Source: RUG14121 sp964533935 (GTDB taxonomy: Bacteria; Bacillota_I; Bacilli_A; RF39; UBA660). From it: a stretch of DNA of 49,963 nt. Both the position numbers and the translations under genes were made by a program. Of this stretch, positions 36,439 through 45,865 are shown in pieces; position 1 is the stretch's first letter, and each line of letters begins with the position of its first letter. The notes below the pieces were generated by a model. That model saw only the letters and a list, made by a program, of their open reading frames with translations, was not told where the DNA came from and did no database searches. The stretch lies in assembly GCA_964533935.1 (NCBI GenBank), contig CAZHOG010000008.1:1-49963 (forward strand). Reading direction: 5' to 3'.

Positions 36439-37326
36439 ATGTATGATTTAATAATAATAGGGATGGGAATTTCTGGAATTAGCGCAGCCATTTATGCTAA
36501 AAGAAATAATTTGAAAGTTTTAGTTCTTGAAAAAAATGTTCCTGGTGGTCTTTTAAATAAAATAAATGTTGTTGAAAATTATCCAGGATTAGGGGAGATT
36601 AAAGGACCTGATTTATCTTATCATTTATTTCAACAATTTAATGATAATAAGATTGAATATAAAATAGAAGAAGTAAAACAAATTGTTTCAAAAGAAGATT
36701 ATAAAGAGATAGAAACAAATAAAACTGTTTATCAAACAAAATTTATAATTATTGCTACTGGTAGAGTGCCTAGAAATTTAGGGCTAGAAAATGAAAAAAA
36801 ATTAATCGGTAAAGGAATAAGCACATGTGCTTTATGTGATGGTAATTTATATCGCGGTAAAGATATTGCCGTTGTTGGTGGTGGCAATAGTGCATTAGAA
36901 GAAACTATCTATTTATCAAAGTTAGTGAATAAAATATATTTAATTCATCGTAAAGACTGCTTTAGTGCTGAAGATAAATTAATTGATGAAGTAAAAAAAT
37001 TAAATAATGTTGAAATGCTTATGAATACTAATATTGTAAGTATAGAAGAAAAAGAAAATAAATTGGATACAATTTGTTTAGACAATGGTCAACAAATTTC
37101 AGTATCAGCTTTATTTGAATATATCGGCTATGTACCAGCAAACGACTTTACAAAAGATCTAAATATTATAAATGATAAAGGATACATAGAAGTAGATAAT
37201 AACTATGAAACTAAAATAAATAATATTTATGCTGTAGGTGATAGTATTGAAAAAAAGCATTACCAATTAATTACTGCTGCAAGTGAAGGCGCATCAGCTG
37301 CAATAAATATAATTTCTAAAATGTAG
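36439..37326 (+). CDS. trxB: Thioredoxin reductase-like FAD/NAD(P) oxidoreductase
   Basis: A 295-residue flavoprotein. FAD-binding GMGISGISAAIYAKR is at the N-terminus, redox CxxC is Cys130-Cys133 (TCALCDG), the NADPH motif is VVGGGNSALEE, and the C-terminal FAD motif is IYAVGD. It probably reduces thioredoxin; the active site is usually CATC or CAVC. ATG 36439 is preferred over GTG 36430 because AGGTGAT precedes it. The lgt-trxB pair is a common Firmicutes arrangement. Confidence 0.9.
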   Translation: MYDLIIIGMGISGISAAIYAKRNNLKVLVLEKNVPGGLLNKINVVENYPGLGEIKGPDLSYHLFQQFNDNKIEYKIEEVKQIVSKEDYKEIETNKTVYQTKFIIIATGRVPRNLGLENEKKLIGKGISTCALCDGNLYRGKDIAVVGGGNSALEETIYLSKLVNKIYLIHRKDCFSAEDKLIDEVKKLNNVEMLMNTNIVSIEEKENKLDTICLDNGQQISVSALFEYIGYVPANDFTKDLNIINDKGYIEVDNNYETKINNIYAVGDSIEKKHYQLITAASEGASAAINIISKM

Positions 37327-37329
37327 TTA

Positions 37330-37358
37330 TTGAAAGAGAAATAAAATTGTTTTATAAT
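37330..37358 (+). promoter_or_regulatory. Candidate promoter of tex
   Basis: TTGAAA (37330-37335), 17 bp spacer, TATAAT (37353-37358). It starts right after the trxB stop and lies upstream of the hairpin at 37372. Confidence 0.6.
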
Positions 37359-37371
37359 TTTATTAGATAAG

Positions 37372-37396
37372 AATATAGAGCTATCTATATTTTTTT
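37372..37396 (+). terminator. Hairpin-U-tract in the tex leader (terminator or attenuator)
   Basis: AATATAGA (37372-37379), loop GCTA, TCTATATT (37384-37391), then T's running into the tex ribosome site GGAGG. It ends lgt-trxB transcripts, but also sits downstream of the candidate tex promoter. Confidence 0.75.
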
Positions 37397-37408
37397 ATGG
37401 AGGAAAAT

Positions 37409-39559
37409 ATGAATGAAAATATAATAAAAGATTTAGCAGGAAAACTTAGTATTAAGACTACACAAGTTGAAAGTGTATTAAAGATGTTAAGCGAAGGATG
37501 TACAATTCCCTTTATTGCTAGATATAGAAAAGAAGCAACTGGGTCTTTAGATGAAGAACAAATAAGAACTATAGAAGCTGAGTATGCTTATTTGCAAAAC
37601 TTATTAAAAAGAAAAGAAGATGTTATTAGATTAATAGAAGAAAAAGAATTAATGACAGAAGAATTAAGATTAAATATATTGTCTTGTAATAAATTAAATG
37701 AAGTAGAAGATTTATATCGCCCATTTAAAGAAAAGAAAAAAACAAAAGCAAGTGAAGCTATTAATGCAGGATTAGAACCACTTTCAAAAATGATTATGTC
37801 TTTCCCAACGCAAGGGTCTTTAAATGATATGGCAAAGAAATTTATTAGCGATAAAGTAGTAACTAGTGATCAAGCTTTAGAAGGGGCTGGATACATAATA
37901 GCTGAATGGATTAGTGACAATGCTTTCTTTAGAAAATCTATTAGAAATAATATTTATAATAATGGATTTATAGCATCTAAAGTTAAAAAGAATGCAGAAG
38001 ATCCTAAAAAAACATATGAAATGTACTATGATTTCTCTGAAAAAATTAAATATGCGAAACATTATCGTATTTTAGCTATGAATCGTGGTGAAGATGAAAA
38101 AATATTAACTGTTGGATTAACATATGATATTGATAATATTACTTCTTATTTAGAAAGTAAGTTAATTAAAAATAATGAATCTTTTGTATGTGATTTTGTT
38201 AAATCTGCTATTAAAGATTCTTTAAAAAGACTAATATTACCATCTATTGAAAGAGAAATAAGAAGTGAAATAACTGAGAATTCTGAAGAAAAAGCAATAA
38301 CAACGTTTGGAGTTAATTTAGAATCTTTATTATTAACTAGACCAATTAAAGGAGCAGTTGTTTTAGGTTTTGATCCAGGATATGTTAATGGATGTAAATT
38401 AGCAGTTGTTGATGAAAGCGGAAAATATTTAGATTCTTTAGTTATAAAACCTTTTTTGAATAGTAATAATCAATCAACAATTGAACAATGCAAATTAATT
38501 GTTAAAACATTAATTGATAAATATAAAGTTGATATTATTTCTATAGGAAATGGGACAGCATCTAGAGAATCAGAAAAATTTTGTGCAGATTTAATAAAAG
38601 AGTTTAATTTAAATTGTAAATATATAATAACTAGTGAAGCTGGTGCATCAATTTATTCGGCTTCAAAACTTGCAATTGAAGAATTCCCGGATTTAACAGT
38701 TGAAAAAAGAAGTGCAGTTTCTATTGCTAGAAGACTTCAGGATCCATTATCTGAACTTGTAAAAATTGATCCAAAAAGTATTGGTGTCGGAGAATATCAA
38801 TACGATGTTAACCAAAAGAAACTATCTGAGCAATTAGATTTTACTACATCAAAAGTAGTTAACCAAGTTGGTGTTAATATAAATACTTCATCAAAAAGTA
38901 TATTAAAATATATTTCTGGTTTAACAAAAACTACTATTGATAAAATATATGATTATAAAGAAAATAAAAAAATAACTTCTCGTGAAGAAATTAAAAATAT
39001 TAAAGGAATTAGTTCTAAAGTATATGAACAATGTATTGGTTTCATAAGAATTCCTGATGGTATAAATCCTTTAGATATAACTGGTATTCACCCAGAAAGT
39101 TATGATATAGCAACAAAACTATTAAAAGAAGTTAATCTTGATATAAAGAATATTAATACCAGTGAATTTAAAGATACTCTAGCTGAAATTAATGTTGATG
39201 ATATGGTAAAAAAATTAAATAGTGATAAATATACTATTGAAGATATAATTAAAGAATTACAAAAGCCTGGACTTGATCCTCGTGATAATTTAGTGGCACC
39301 AATATTGAAAAGTGATATCTTACATATCGAAGATTTAAAGGTTGGAATGGAATTAGAAGGAACTGTTAGAAATGTTGTTTCTTTTGGAGCATTTGTAGAC
39401 ATTGGATTACATGATGATGGTTTAATTCATATTTCAAAATTAAGTAAAGAATTTGTTAAAGACCCTTCAGATATAGTTAAGGTTGGAGATATAATTAAAT
39501 GCTATGTAGCCGATGTTGATTTAAAAAAAGAAAAAGTCTTTTTGAGTTTAATTAAATAA
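37409..39559 (+). CDS. tex: Tex-family RNA-binding transcription accessory protein
   Basis: A 716-residue Tex/Spt6-like protein. The N-terminal helical part carries IPFIARYRKEATGSLDEEQ. The YqgF-like RNase H fold (from GFDPGYVNGCKLAVVD, about residue 320) follows, then helix-hairpin-helix repeats and a C-terminal S1 RNA-binding domain (about 643-712, GTVRNVVSFGAFVDIG). ATG 37409 follows GGAGG; the in-frame ATG 37397 overlaps that site and is rejected. Its role is in transcription and RNA turnover. Confidence 0.95.
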   Translation: MNENIIKDLAGKLSIKTTQVESVLKMLSEGCTIPFIARYRKEATGSLDEEQIRTIEAEYAYLQNLLKRKEDVIRLIEEKELMTEELRLNILSCNKLNEVEDLYRPFKEKKKTKASEAINAGLEPLSKMIMSFPTQGSLNDMAKKFISDKVVTSDQALEGAGYIIAEWISDNAFFRKSIRNNIYNNGFIASKVKKNAEDPKKTYEMYYDFSEKIKYAKHYRILAMNRGEDEKILTVGLTYDIDNITSYLESKLIKNNESFVCDFVKSAIKDSLKRLILPSIEREIRSEITENSEEKAITTFGVNLESLLLTRPIKGAVVLGFDPGYVNGCKLAVVDESGKYLDSLVIKPFLNSNNQSTIEQCKLIVKTLIDKYKVDIISIGNGTASRESEKFCADLIKEFNLNCKYIITSEAGASIYSASKLAIEEFPDLTVEKRSAVSIARRLQDPLSELVKIDPKSIGVGEYQYDVNQKKLSEQLDFTTSKVVNQVGVNINTSSKSILKYISGLTKTTIDKIYDYKENKKITSREEIKNIKGISSKVYEQCIGFIRIPDGINPLDITGIHPESYDIATKLLKEVNLDIKNINTSEFKDTLAEINVDDMVKKLNSDKYTIEDIIKELQKPGLDPRDNLVAPILKSDILHIEDLKVGMELEGTVRNVVSFGAFVDIGLHDDGLIHISKLSKEFVKDPSDIVKVGDIIKCYVADVDLKKEKVFLSLIK

Positions 39560-39570
39560 AATGATATAAT
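39542..39570 (+). promoter_or_regulatory. Promoter of the LTA-synthase-like gene
   Basis: TTGAGT (39542-39547), 17 bp spacer, TATAAT (39565-39570), extended TG at 39562-39563. The -35 lies inside the end of tex. Confidence 0.65.
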
Positions 39571-39593
39571 ATTTATCAGGAAGAAATGATAGA

Positions 39594-41513
39594 ATGAAAA
39601 AAGGCTTAAGTCTATTAATATATTACTATTTTTTAATCCTATTTTTAGAAGTTTGCAATAAAATATATGTATTCAAACATTTAAATATAGGATTATTTTT
39701 TACATGTTTATTTATAGCTTTACCAGCATTGATTCTTTATGGAATTACTAAATTATTTAAAAAACATAAGCATCAATATATCTTTTCTATTATTGCATCT
39801 TTAATTATTATTATATTTTTTATTAGTAATTATTTATATTATGATCTATTTTCAGTGCCTTTTTCAATAAGTACTTTATCATTAGCTAATCAAGCTGTAG
39901 ATTTTTATACCATTGTATTTGAATCTATATATAATAATTATTCTTATATTATAATGACTTTTATTCCATTCATTATATTTTTAATTAGTCATAAATTATT
40001 CGACTTTACTAATTATTATTATAAATATTCTAAAATTATTATTTCAATAATAATTATGTATGTTATATCAGTTTTAGTTTTTCTGCCATTTAAGGATAGT
40101 GCTTATAAATATTATTTTGAAAAAGATAATATGATTGAAAGTATTAATTATTTTGGATTAATAACTGGTAATCGGTTAAGTATTCAAAGATATATATTTG
40201 GTTTTGATGAAAAGATAGTTACTTCAAATAATGCCAATACAGTTACTGAATTACCAGTTGATATTAAAACAAATTCTTTAAATATTGATTTTAATAAATT
40301 AGTTGAATCTACTGAAAATGAAGAAGAAAAACAATTATATAATTATTTTTCACAAGAGATTCCAACCAATCAAAATGACTACACTGGTATGTATAAAGAT
40401 AAGAATTTAATATTTATTTTAGCTGAAGGATTTAATAGTATTGCGGTTGATCCAGTTTTGACTCCAACATTATATAAATTATCGCACACTGGTTTTGTAT
40501 TTAATAATTATTATTCACCAGTTTTCTTAAGTACTACAGGTGGAGAATTTCAAGCAACAACTGGTTTAATACCAACGCAAGATATATTAAGTTTATGGCG
40601 AAAAAATAATCCAACATTCTCTTATGCTTTAGGAAATTCTTTTGGTAATATTGGGTATAAAGCAAATGCATTTCATGATTGGACATATAGTTATTATAAA
40701 AGAAATATTACAATGCCTACTTTAGGTTTTACAAATTATATGGGATGTAAAAATGGTATGGAAGAATTAATTGATTGTTCTTGGCTACCGAGTGATATTG
40801 ATTTAATGAATGCAACTGCTGATAAATATATAAATGAAGAAAAATTTGTGACATATTATGTCTCTGTAAGTGGACATGCACCTTATAATTTTACTGGTGG
40901 AAATAAAATTTCTATAAAAAATAAGTCTTATGTCGAAAATTTAAATTATTCTGATTCTGTTAAAGCTTATTTGGCTGCTCAAATAGAATTTGATAGAGCT
41001 ATGGAAACTTTAATAAATAAATTAAAAGAATCTAATAAACTTGATAATACAGTAATAGTTATAACAGGTGATCATTATCCATACACATTATCAACAGATG
41101 AGATTAATGAAATATCTAATTATGAAAGAGATGAATTATTTGAAGTAAATCATAGTAATTTGATAATTTGGAATAATAATGATGATGTTATTAGAACGGT
41201 TGATAAAGTTGGAAGTCAAATTGATGTTTTACCAACAATATTAAATTTATTTGGAATATCTTATGATTCAAGAATGATAATTGGGAATGATATTTTAAGT
41301 GATAGTGAAGGTTTAGCAATATTTTCTAATCATAGTTGGATTAGTGATTATGGGAAGTATAATGCTGGAACTAATAAATTTGACAAAACATCAGATTTAA
41401 ACATTACTGAAGATTATGTAAATAATATGATTAATAGGGTTGACAATAGTTTTGCTGTTAGTAAAATGATATTAGAAACAGATATATATAAGAAAGTATT
41501 AGGTGATAAATAA
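39594..41513 (+). CDS. LTA synthase/sulfatase-family membrane protein
   Basis: A 639-residue protein with five N-terminal membrane helices (to about residue 165) and an extracellular sulfatase-fold domain. Metal and catalytic residues match LtaS: Glu278 (LAEGFNS), nucleophile Thr in STTGGEF (about 314-315), Asp493-His494 (GDHYPY). LtaS polymerises glycerol-phosphate from phosphatidylglycerol. Related enzymes add phosphoglycerol or phosphoethanolamine to other glycans, so the exact product is open. Its stop overlaps the asnB start (TAATG). Confidence 0.88.
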   Translation: MKKGLSLLIYYYFLILFLEVCNKIYVFKHLNIGLFFTCLFIALPALILYGITKLFKKHKHQYIFSIIASLIIIIFFISNYLYYDLFSVPFSISTLSLANQAVDFYTIVFESIYNNYSYIIMTFIPFIIFLISHKLFDFTNYYYKYSKIIISIIIMYVISVLVFLPFKDSAYKYYFEKDNMIESINYFGLITGNRLSIQRYIFGFDEKIVTSNNANTVTELPVDIKTNSLNIDFNKLVESTENEEEKQLYNYFSQEIPTNQNDYTGMYKDKNLIFILAEGFNSIAVDPVLTPTLYKLSHTGFVFNNYYSPVFLSTTGGEFQATTGLIPTQDILSLWRKNNPTFSYALGNSFGNIGYKANAFHDWTYSYYKRNITMPTLGFTNYMGCKNGMEELIDCSWLPSDIDLMNATADKYINEEKFVTYYVSVSGHAPYNFTGGNKISIKNKSYVENLNYSDSVKAYLAAQIEFDRAMETLINKLKESNKLDNTVIVITGDHYPYTLSTDEINEISNYERDELFEVNHSNLIIWNNNDDVIRTVDKVGSQIDVLPTILNLFGISYDSRMIIGNDILSDSEGLAIFSNHSWISDYGKYNAGTNKFDKTSDLNITEDYVNNMINRVDNSFAVSKMILETDIYKKVLGDK

Positions 41514-43342
41514 TGTGTGGAATAGTTGGATTTGTTAATGATAAAAAAAATAAAAAACAATTAATTAAAAATATGGCTACAAGAATTGCTCATCGTGGTC
41601 CAGATGCAGAAGGTTTTTATGTTGATGATTATGTTGCTTTAGGTCATAGAAGATTATCAATAATTGATTTGAGTGCTGGAGCACAACCAATGTATAATGA
41701 AGATAATAATCTGGTAGTAGTTTTTAATGGTGAAATATATAATTATGTTGAACTAAAGGCAGAATTATTAAAGAAAAAACATAAATTTGCCACAAAAAGT
41801 GATACTGAAGTACTACTTCATGGATATGAAGAATGGGGAAATAAGTTGCCTGAAAAACTTCGTGGTATGTTTGCTTTTGCAATTTGGGATAAAAAAAATA
41901 AAACTTTATTCTGTGCAAGAGATAATTTTGGTATAAAACCATTTTATTATTATCAAAATAATGATACTTTTATGTTTGCATCAGAAATAAAATCTTTTTT
42001 AGAACATCCTGATTTTAATAAAGAATTAAATAAAGAAATAGTTAGAGCATATTTATCATTTAGTTTTACTCCAACCACAGAAACTTTCTTTAAAAATGTT
42101 TATAGATTAGATCCTGGATATTCACTTACTGTTAAAGATGGTGTAGTAATAAAAGAAAGATTTTATACAATTGAATTTAATGAAAAAAATAAAAGCTATG
42201 ATAAAGCTGTTGAAGAAATCAGTAGTATTATAAAAGATTCAGTTAATCATCATATGCTTAGTGATGTTGAAGTTGGATCATTTTTATCAAGTGGTATTGA
42301 TTCATCATATTTAGTTGCACTTGCAAAACCAGATAAAACATATACTGTTGGTTATGATATTCCACAATATAATGAAATCAATTATGCTAAAGATTTAACG
42401 GATAAATTAGGTATTAATAATACTAGTAAAAAAATAAGTAAAGAAGAATATATGAAAGTTATTCCAAAGATTATGTATCATATGGATGAACCATCTGCTG
42501 ATCCAGCAGCTGTTGCATTATACTTTGTTTCTAATTTAGCAAGTAAAGATGTAAAAGTTGTTTTATCAGGAGAAGGTGCTGATGAATTCTTTGGTGGATA
42601 CAATACATATCGTTCTTATATTGAATATCCATTTTATAATAAAATCCCATTCTTTATTAGACATGCTATTGCTAAAGTTGCTTCATTATTTCCAGAAGTA
42701 AGAGGATTTAATTTTTTAGTTCGTCGTGGAATGACATTAGAAGATAGCTATATTGGTGTAAATAGGGTATTTGGAAAAAATGAATTAAAGAAATTTTTGA
42801 AATTAGATAATCAAAAAACTAATCAAGAAATAACTGCACCTGTTTATGAAGAACAAAAAGGTAAATCTGATATTGTTAAAATGCAAGCTATTGATATTAA
42901 TTTTTGGTTAATAAAAGATATTTTACAAAAAGCTGATAGAATGACTATGGCAAATTCTTTAGAAGGTCGTGTACCATTTGTTGATAAAGAAGTCTTTAAA
43001 GTTGCTTCAAGTCTTCCTTTTGAATATAAAATAAATAATGTTACTACAAAAGTTGCATTGAGAGATGCTGCTAAAAAAGATATACCAAATGAATCATATA
43101 AAAAGAAGAAATTAGGTTTTCCAGTTCCTTTAAGAAATTGGATGAGAGATGATGATTTATATAGTAATATTAAAAATACTTTTGAACAAGATTATGTAAA
43201 AGAATTTTTTGATCAAAAATATATAATAAAATTATTAGATGATCATAAAAATCAAAAGAAAGATAATTATAAAAAAGTATGGACTATTTATTGCTTTTTG
43301 AAATGGTATCAAATATTCTTTCTAAATGAGAAAGTAGCTTAA
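41513..43342 (+). CDS. asnB: Glutamine-hydrolysing asparagine synthetase
   Basis: A 609-residue AsnB. Cys2 of MCGIVGF is the glutaminase nucleophile, and the class II amidotransferase domain runs to about 200. The synthetase PP-loop is in FLSSGIDSS, with LSGEGADEFFGGY, and ends near residue 580. Wall amidotransferases of this family that modify peptidoglycan are an alternative, and co-transcription with an LTA-synthase-like gene makes that worth noting. One base separates it from the next gene. Confidence 0.93.
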   Translation: MCGIVGFVNDKKNKKQLIKNMATRIAHRGPDAEGFYVDDYVALGHRRLSIIDLSAGAQPMYNEDNNLVVVFNGEIYNYVELKAELLKKKHKFATKSDTEVLLHGYEEWGNKLPEKLRGMFAFAIWDKKNKTLFCARDNFGIKPFYYYQNNDTFMFASEIKSFLEHPDFNKELNKEIVRAYLSFSFTPTTETFFKNVYRLDPGYSLTVKDGVVIKERFYTIEFNEKNKSYDKAVEEISSIIKDSVNHHMLSDVEVGSFLSSGIDSSYLVALAKPDKTYTVGYDIPQYNEINYAKDLTDKLGINNTSKKISKEEYMKVIPKIMYHMDEPSADPAAVALYFVSNLASKDVKVVLSGEGADEFFGGYNTYRSYIEYPFYNKIPFFIRHAIAKVASLFPEVRGFNFLVRRGMTLEDSYIGVNRVFGKNELKKFLKLDNQKTNQEITAPVYEEQKGKSDIVKMQAIDINFWLIKDILQKADRMTMANSLEGRVPFVDKEVFKVASSLPFEYKINNVTTKVALRDAAKKDIPNESYKKKKLGFPVPLRNWMRDDDLYSNIKNTFEQDYVKEFFDQKYIIKLLDDHKNQKKDNYKKVWTIYCFLKWYQIFFLNEKVA

Positions 43343-43343
43343 A

Positions 43344-44255
43344 ATGAAAAGATATAAAGTTGCACGAAGAATATTAATTTTCTGGTGTTTATTTATTGGT
43401 ATAGGGGCTTTATTTGGTTCTAGTTGCATGATAATTAATCCATCTGGTGAACTAATAGGAATGAAAGGAATGCTTCCATATTTTCAAGTATTACCTTTTA
43501 GCAGATATCTATTTCAAAATTTATTATTTTCTGGTTTTGCACTTTTAATTGTTAATGGAATAACAAATATTATTGCAAGTATTTTACTTATAAAACATAA
43601 AAAAATTGGCATTATTTTGGGCGGTATTTTTGGAGTAACTTTAATGATGTGGATAACTATTCAATTTATTATATTTCCATTTAATATCTTATCAACATCT
43701 TATTTTGTTTTTGGATTGTTACAAGCTGTAACTGGTTATGCATGCTATATATTTTATCAACAAAGTTTATTCTCAATAAATGAGAGTGAATATAAAAATA
43801 TAGGCGAAAATAAAAAGGAGATAGTAATATATTTTTCTAGAATGGGATATACAAAAAAAATTGCACTTGAAGAAGCTAATAAAAGACACGCAGAAGTTAT
43901 AGAGCTTTCTACCAATGAACATACTAAAGGCACAAGTGGATTTTGGTGGTGTGGTAGATTTGGAATGCTTAACAAACCAATGGTGATTAATGAAATTGAT
44001 TTGAATTTAGAAGATTATGACAAAGTTATTATTGTTTCTCCAATTTGGGTGTTTAAAGTTTGTTCACCAATAAATGACTTTTGCAATAAATATTCTGGTA
44101 AAATAAATAATGTTGAATATATATTTACTCATTATATGAAACATTCATTTATTAAAGAAGCTGACAAATTAGATAATATTTTAGAAATAAAAAGAACTAA
44201 GTTTATTAGTATATGCGTAAGAATTGGTAAAGTAGTGAAAAAAGAAGAATATTAA
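43344..44255 (+). CDS. Fusion: four-helix membrane domain plus flavodoxin-like domain
   Basis: A 303-residue protein. Residues about 1-145 form four hydrophobic helices. From about 158 a flavodoxin fold follows: EIVIYFSRMGYTKKIALEEA (phosphate-loop region), DYDKVIIVSPIWVFKVCSPI, NNVEYIFTHY. Flavodoxins carry electrons with FMN; tethering one to a membrane domain suggests a local redox task, but no partner oxidoreductase is adjacent. The N-terminal domain is not recognised. It follows asnB by one base, making it the third gene of that operon. Confidence 0.75.
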   Translation: MKRYKVARRILIFWCLFIGIGALFGSSCMIINPSGELIGMKGMLPYFQVLPFSRYLFQNLLFSGFALLIVNGITNIIASILLIKHKKIGIILGGIFGVTLMMWITIQFIIFPFNILSTSYFVFGLLQAVTGYACYIFYQQSLFSINESEYKNIGENKKEIVIYFSRMGYTKKIALEEANKRHAEVIELSTNEHTKGTSGFWWCGRFGMLNKPMVINEIDLNLEDYDKVIIVSPIWVFKVCSPINDFCNKYSGKINNVEYIFTHYMKHSFIKEADKLDNILEIKRTKFISICVRIGKVVKKEEY

Positions 44256-44267
44256 CTTCTTCTTTTT
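44240..44267 (+). terminator. Rho-independent terminator
   Basis: AAAAGAAGAA (44240-44249), loop of 7, TTCTTCTTTT (44257-44266). It ends the LTA-synthase-like/asnB/flavodoxin unit. Confidence 0.6.
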
Positions 44268-44301
44268 ATTATGTTAGTGTATAATTGATTTGGTGAAGTA
44301 T

Positions 44302-45366
44302 ATGACAGATTATCTTTATGATATTAAAATAGCAATTTTTGTTTTCCCAGTAGTTGCATTTTTAATTACAATTCCTTTTATATTAATTAACTATCATAAG
44401 TATGGTTCAATAAATTTTTTGAAAACCATTTTAATTTATTCATTTGTTTTATATTTAATATGTGCATATTTTTTAGTAATTTTACCATTACCAGAAAAAG
44501 AATTTGTAAATTCATTAACAACTCCAAGAACGCAACTTATTCCTTTTGCATTTATTCTAGATATTATAAAGAATTTTAGTTTTAATTTATCATTTATTAA
44601 AACATCATATGTTTATGTTCCATTATTTAATATATTATTAACTATACCATTCGGAATATACTTAAGATATTATTTTAAATGTAGTTTTAAAAAGACAGTT
44701 CTTTATACATTTTTATTAAGTTTATTCTTTGAATTAACACAATTAAGTGGACTATACGGTATTTATTCAAGAGGATATCGATTATGTGATGTTGATGATT
44801 TGATTCAAAATACTTGCGGAGGATTTTTAGGGTATTTCTTTGGAGGAATCGTAATGAAATTTATGCCTTCGATTGAAAAGATAAATGATGATGCTTTAGA
44901 CAATGGTAAAAAAGTTTCAGGATTTAAAAGATTTACCTCATTAACTTTAGATTTATTTATATCAACATGTACTTTTTTAGTAGTATCTATTTTTTGGGAT
45001 AATAAATATTTATTGAGAATAATTATTGGATTATATTTTATTGTTACACCTATTATATTAAAAGGTACTTTAGCACAAAAATGGTTGAATTTAAAAGTTG
45101 TTGATAAAGAAGGTAATTTTAGTATTATTAAGATTTATTGGAGATATTTAATTTTCATAATAATATATATATTGATTCCATTTGGAAGTATTTACTTAAT
45201 AAGTAAGTTTTATAATGATAATACAATTATTGGAATAATATTATTGTGTTTAACAGGTATATATTTAATAATTTATATGATTTCATTTATAAAATATTTT
45301 TTCACAAAAAAAGAAATGCTTTATGAAAAAATATCTAAAACAAAACTAATAAGTACTATAAAATAA
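44302..45366 (+). CDS. VanZ-RDD fusion membrane protein
   Basis: A 354-residue polytopic protein. The N-terminal half (about 1-195) is a VanZ-like domain with SLFFELTQLSGLYG, then CDVDDLIQNTCGG. The C-terminal half is an RDD domain: FKRFTSLTLDLFI, the GTLAQKWLNLKVVDKEG segment, and EKISKTKLIST at the end. VanZ relatives give low-level teicoplanin resistance; RDD proteins are transport-related. This fusion occurs elsewhere in Firmicutes. ATG 44302 follows GGTGAAG; TTG 44290 is rejected. Confidence 0.82.
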   Translation: MTDYLYDIKIAIFVFPVVAFLITIPFILINYHKYGSINFLKTILIYSFVLYLICAYFLVILPLPEKEFVNSLTTPRTQLIPFAFILDIIKNFSFNLSFIKTSYVYVPLFNILLTIPFGIYLRYYFKCSFKKTVLYTFLLSLFFELTQLSGLYGIYSRGYRLCDVDDLIQNTCGGFLGYFFGGIVMKFMPSIEKINDDALDNGKKVSGFKRFTSLTLDLFISTCTFLVVSIFWDNKYLLRIIIGLYFIVTPIILKGTLAQKWLNLKVVDKEGNFSIIKIYWRYLIFIIIYILIPFGSIYLISKFYNDNTIIGIILLCLTGIYLIIYMISFIKYFFTKKEMLYEKISKTKLISTIK

Positions 45367-45371
45367 TATTT

Positions 45372-45402
45372 AAAAGATCAATTAAACAGTGGTCTTTTTT
45401 TA
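45372..45402 (+). terminator. Rho-independent terminator after the VanZ-RDD gene
   Basis: AAAAGATC (45372-45379) pairs with GGTCTTTT (45391-45398) with one G-U, 11 nt loop, then T. Confidence 0.65.
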
Positions 45403-45431
45403 TTGCTGATATTTAATTAATACATTATAAT
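45403..45431 (+). promoter_or_regulatory. Promoter of marR
   Basis: TTGCTG (45403-45408), 17 bp spacer, TATAAT (45426-45431). Confidence 0.65.
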
Positions 45432-45433
45432 TA

Positions 45434-45445
45434 GTAGGTACCTAC
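45434..45445 (+). promoter_or_regulatory. Palindromic operator, probable MarR binding site
   Basis: GTAGGTACCTAC, a perfect 12 bp palindrome starting 3 bp after the -10 and ending just before the ribosome site AAGGAG. Binding there would block RNA polymerase, which fits autorepression by the gene it precedes. Confidence 0.6.
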
Positions 45446-45460
45446 CTAAGGAGTGTTTCT

Positions 45461-45865
45461 ATGGAAAATGTCGGACAATTAATTAAACAAATATCTAATA
45501 AATTAATTTGTGATTTAAATAATAATTTAAAAAAATATGATATTACTTTTTCTCAAGTTCAAGTAATGCTTGTTATAAAAGAAAATGACAATTTTATTTG
45601 TCAGAAAAAGATTGCTACAGAATTACATATCAATCATACATCAGTTATTGATATTTTAAAAATTTTAAATAGAAAAGGTTTAATATCAACTGTCAATAGC
45701 AAAGAAAATTTAAAGTTGACAAATATTTCTTTGACATCCAGTGGTTTAGATATACTGAAAAAAATGGATTTTGGTAAGGATAAAACAGAGGAAATGATTG
45801 CTTCTACTTTAGGTTTTAAATCAACTCAAGAAATGTTAAATAAATTTAAGTTAGTGCTAATATAA
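45461..45865 (+). CDS. MarR-family transcriptional regulator
   Basis: A 134-residue winged-helix protein. The dimer helix is followed by the helix-turn-helix KKIATELHINHTSVIDILKILNRKGLI and a wing (NLKLTNISLTSSG). MarR proteins repress efflux genes until a ligand binds. A palindrome lies over its own promoter. It is slightly short, and the C-terminus ends abruptly (LNKFKLVLI) exactly where the frame of the exporter gene begins, suggesting it lost its last residues in a deletion. Confidence 0.9.
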   Translation: MENVGQLIKQISNKLICDLNNNLKKYDITFSQVQVMLVIKENDNFICQKKIATELHINHTSVIDILKILNRKGLISTVNSKENLKLTNISLTSSGLDILKKMDFGKDKTEEMIASTLGFKSTQEMLNKFKLVLI

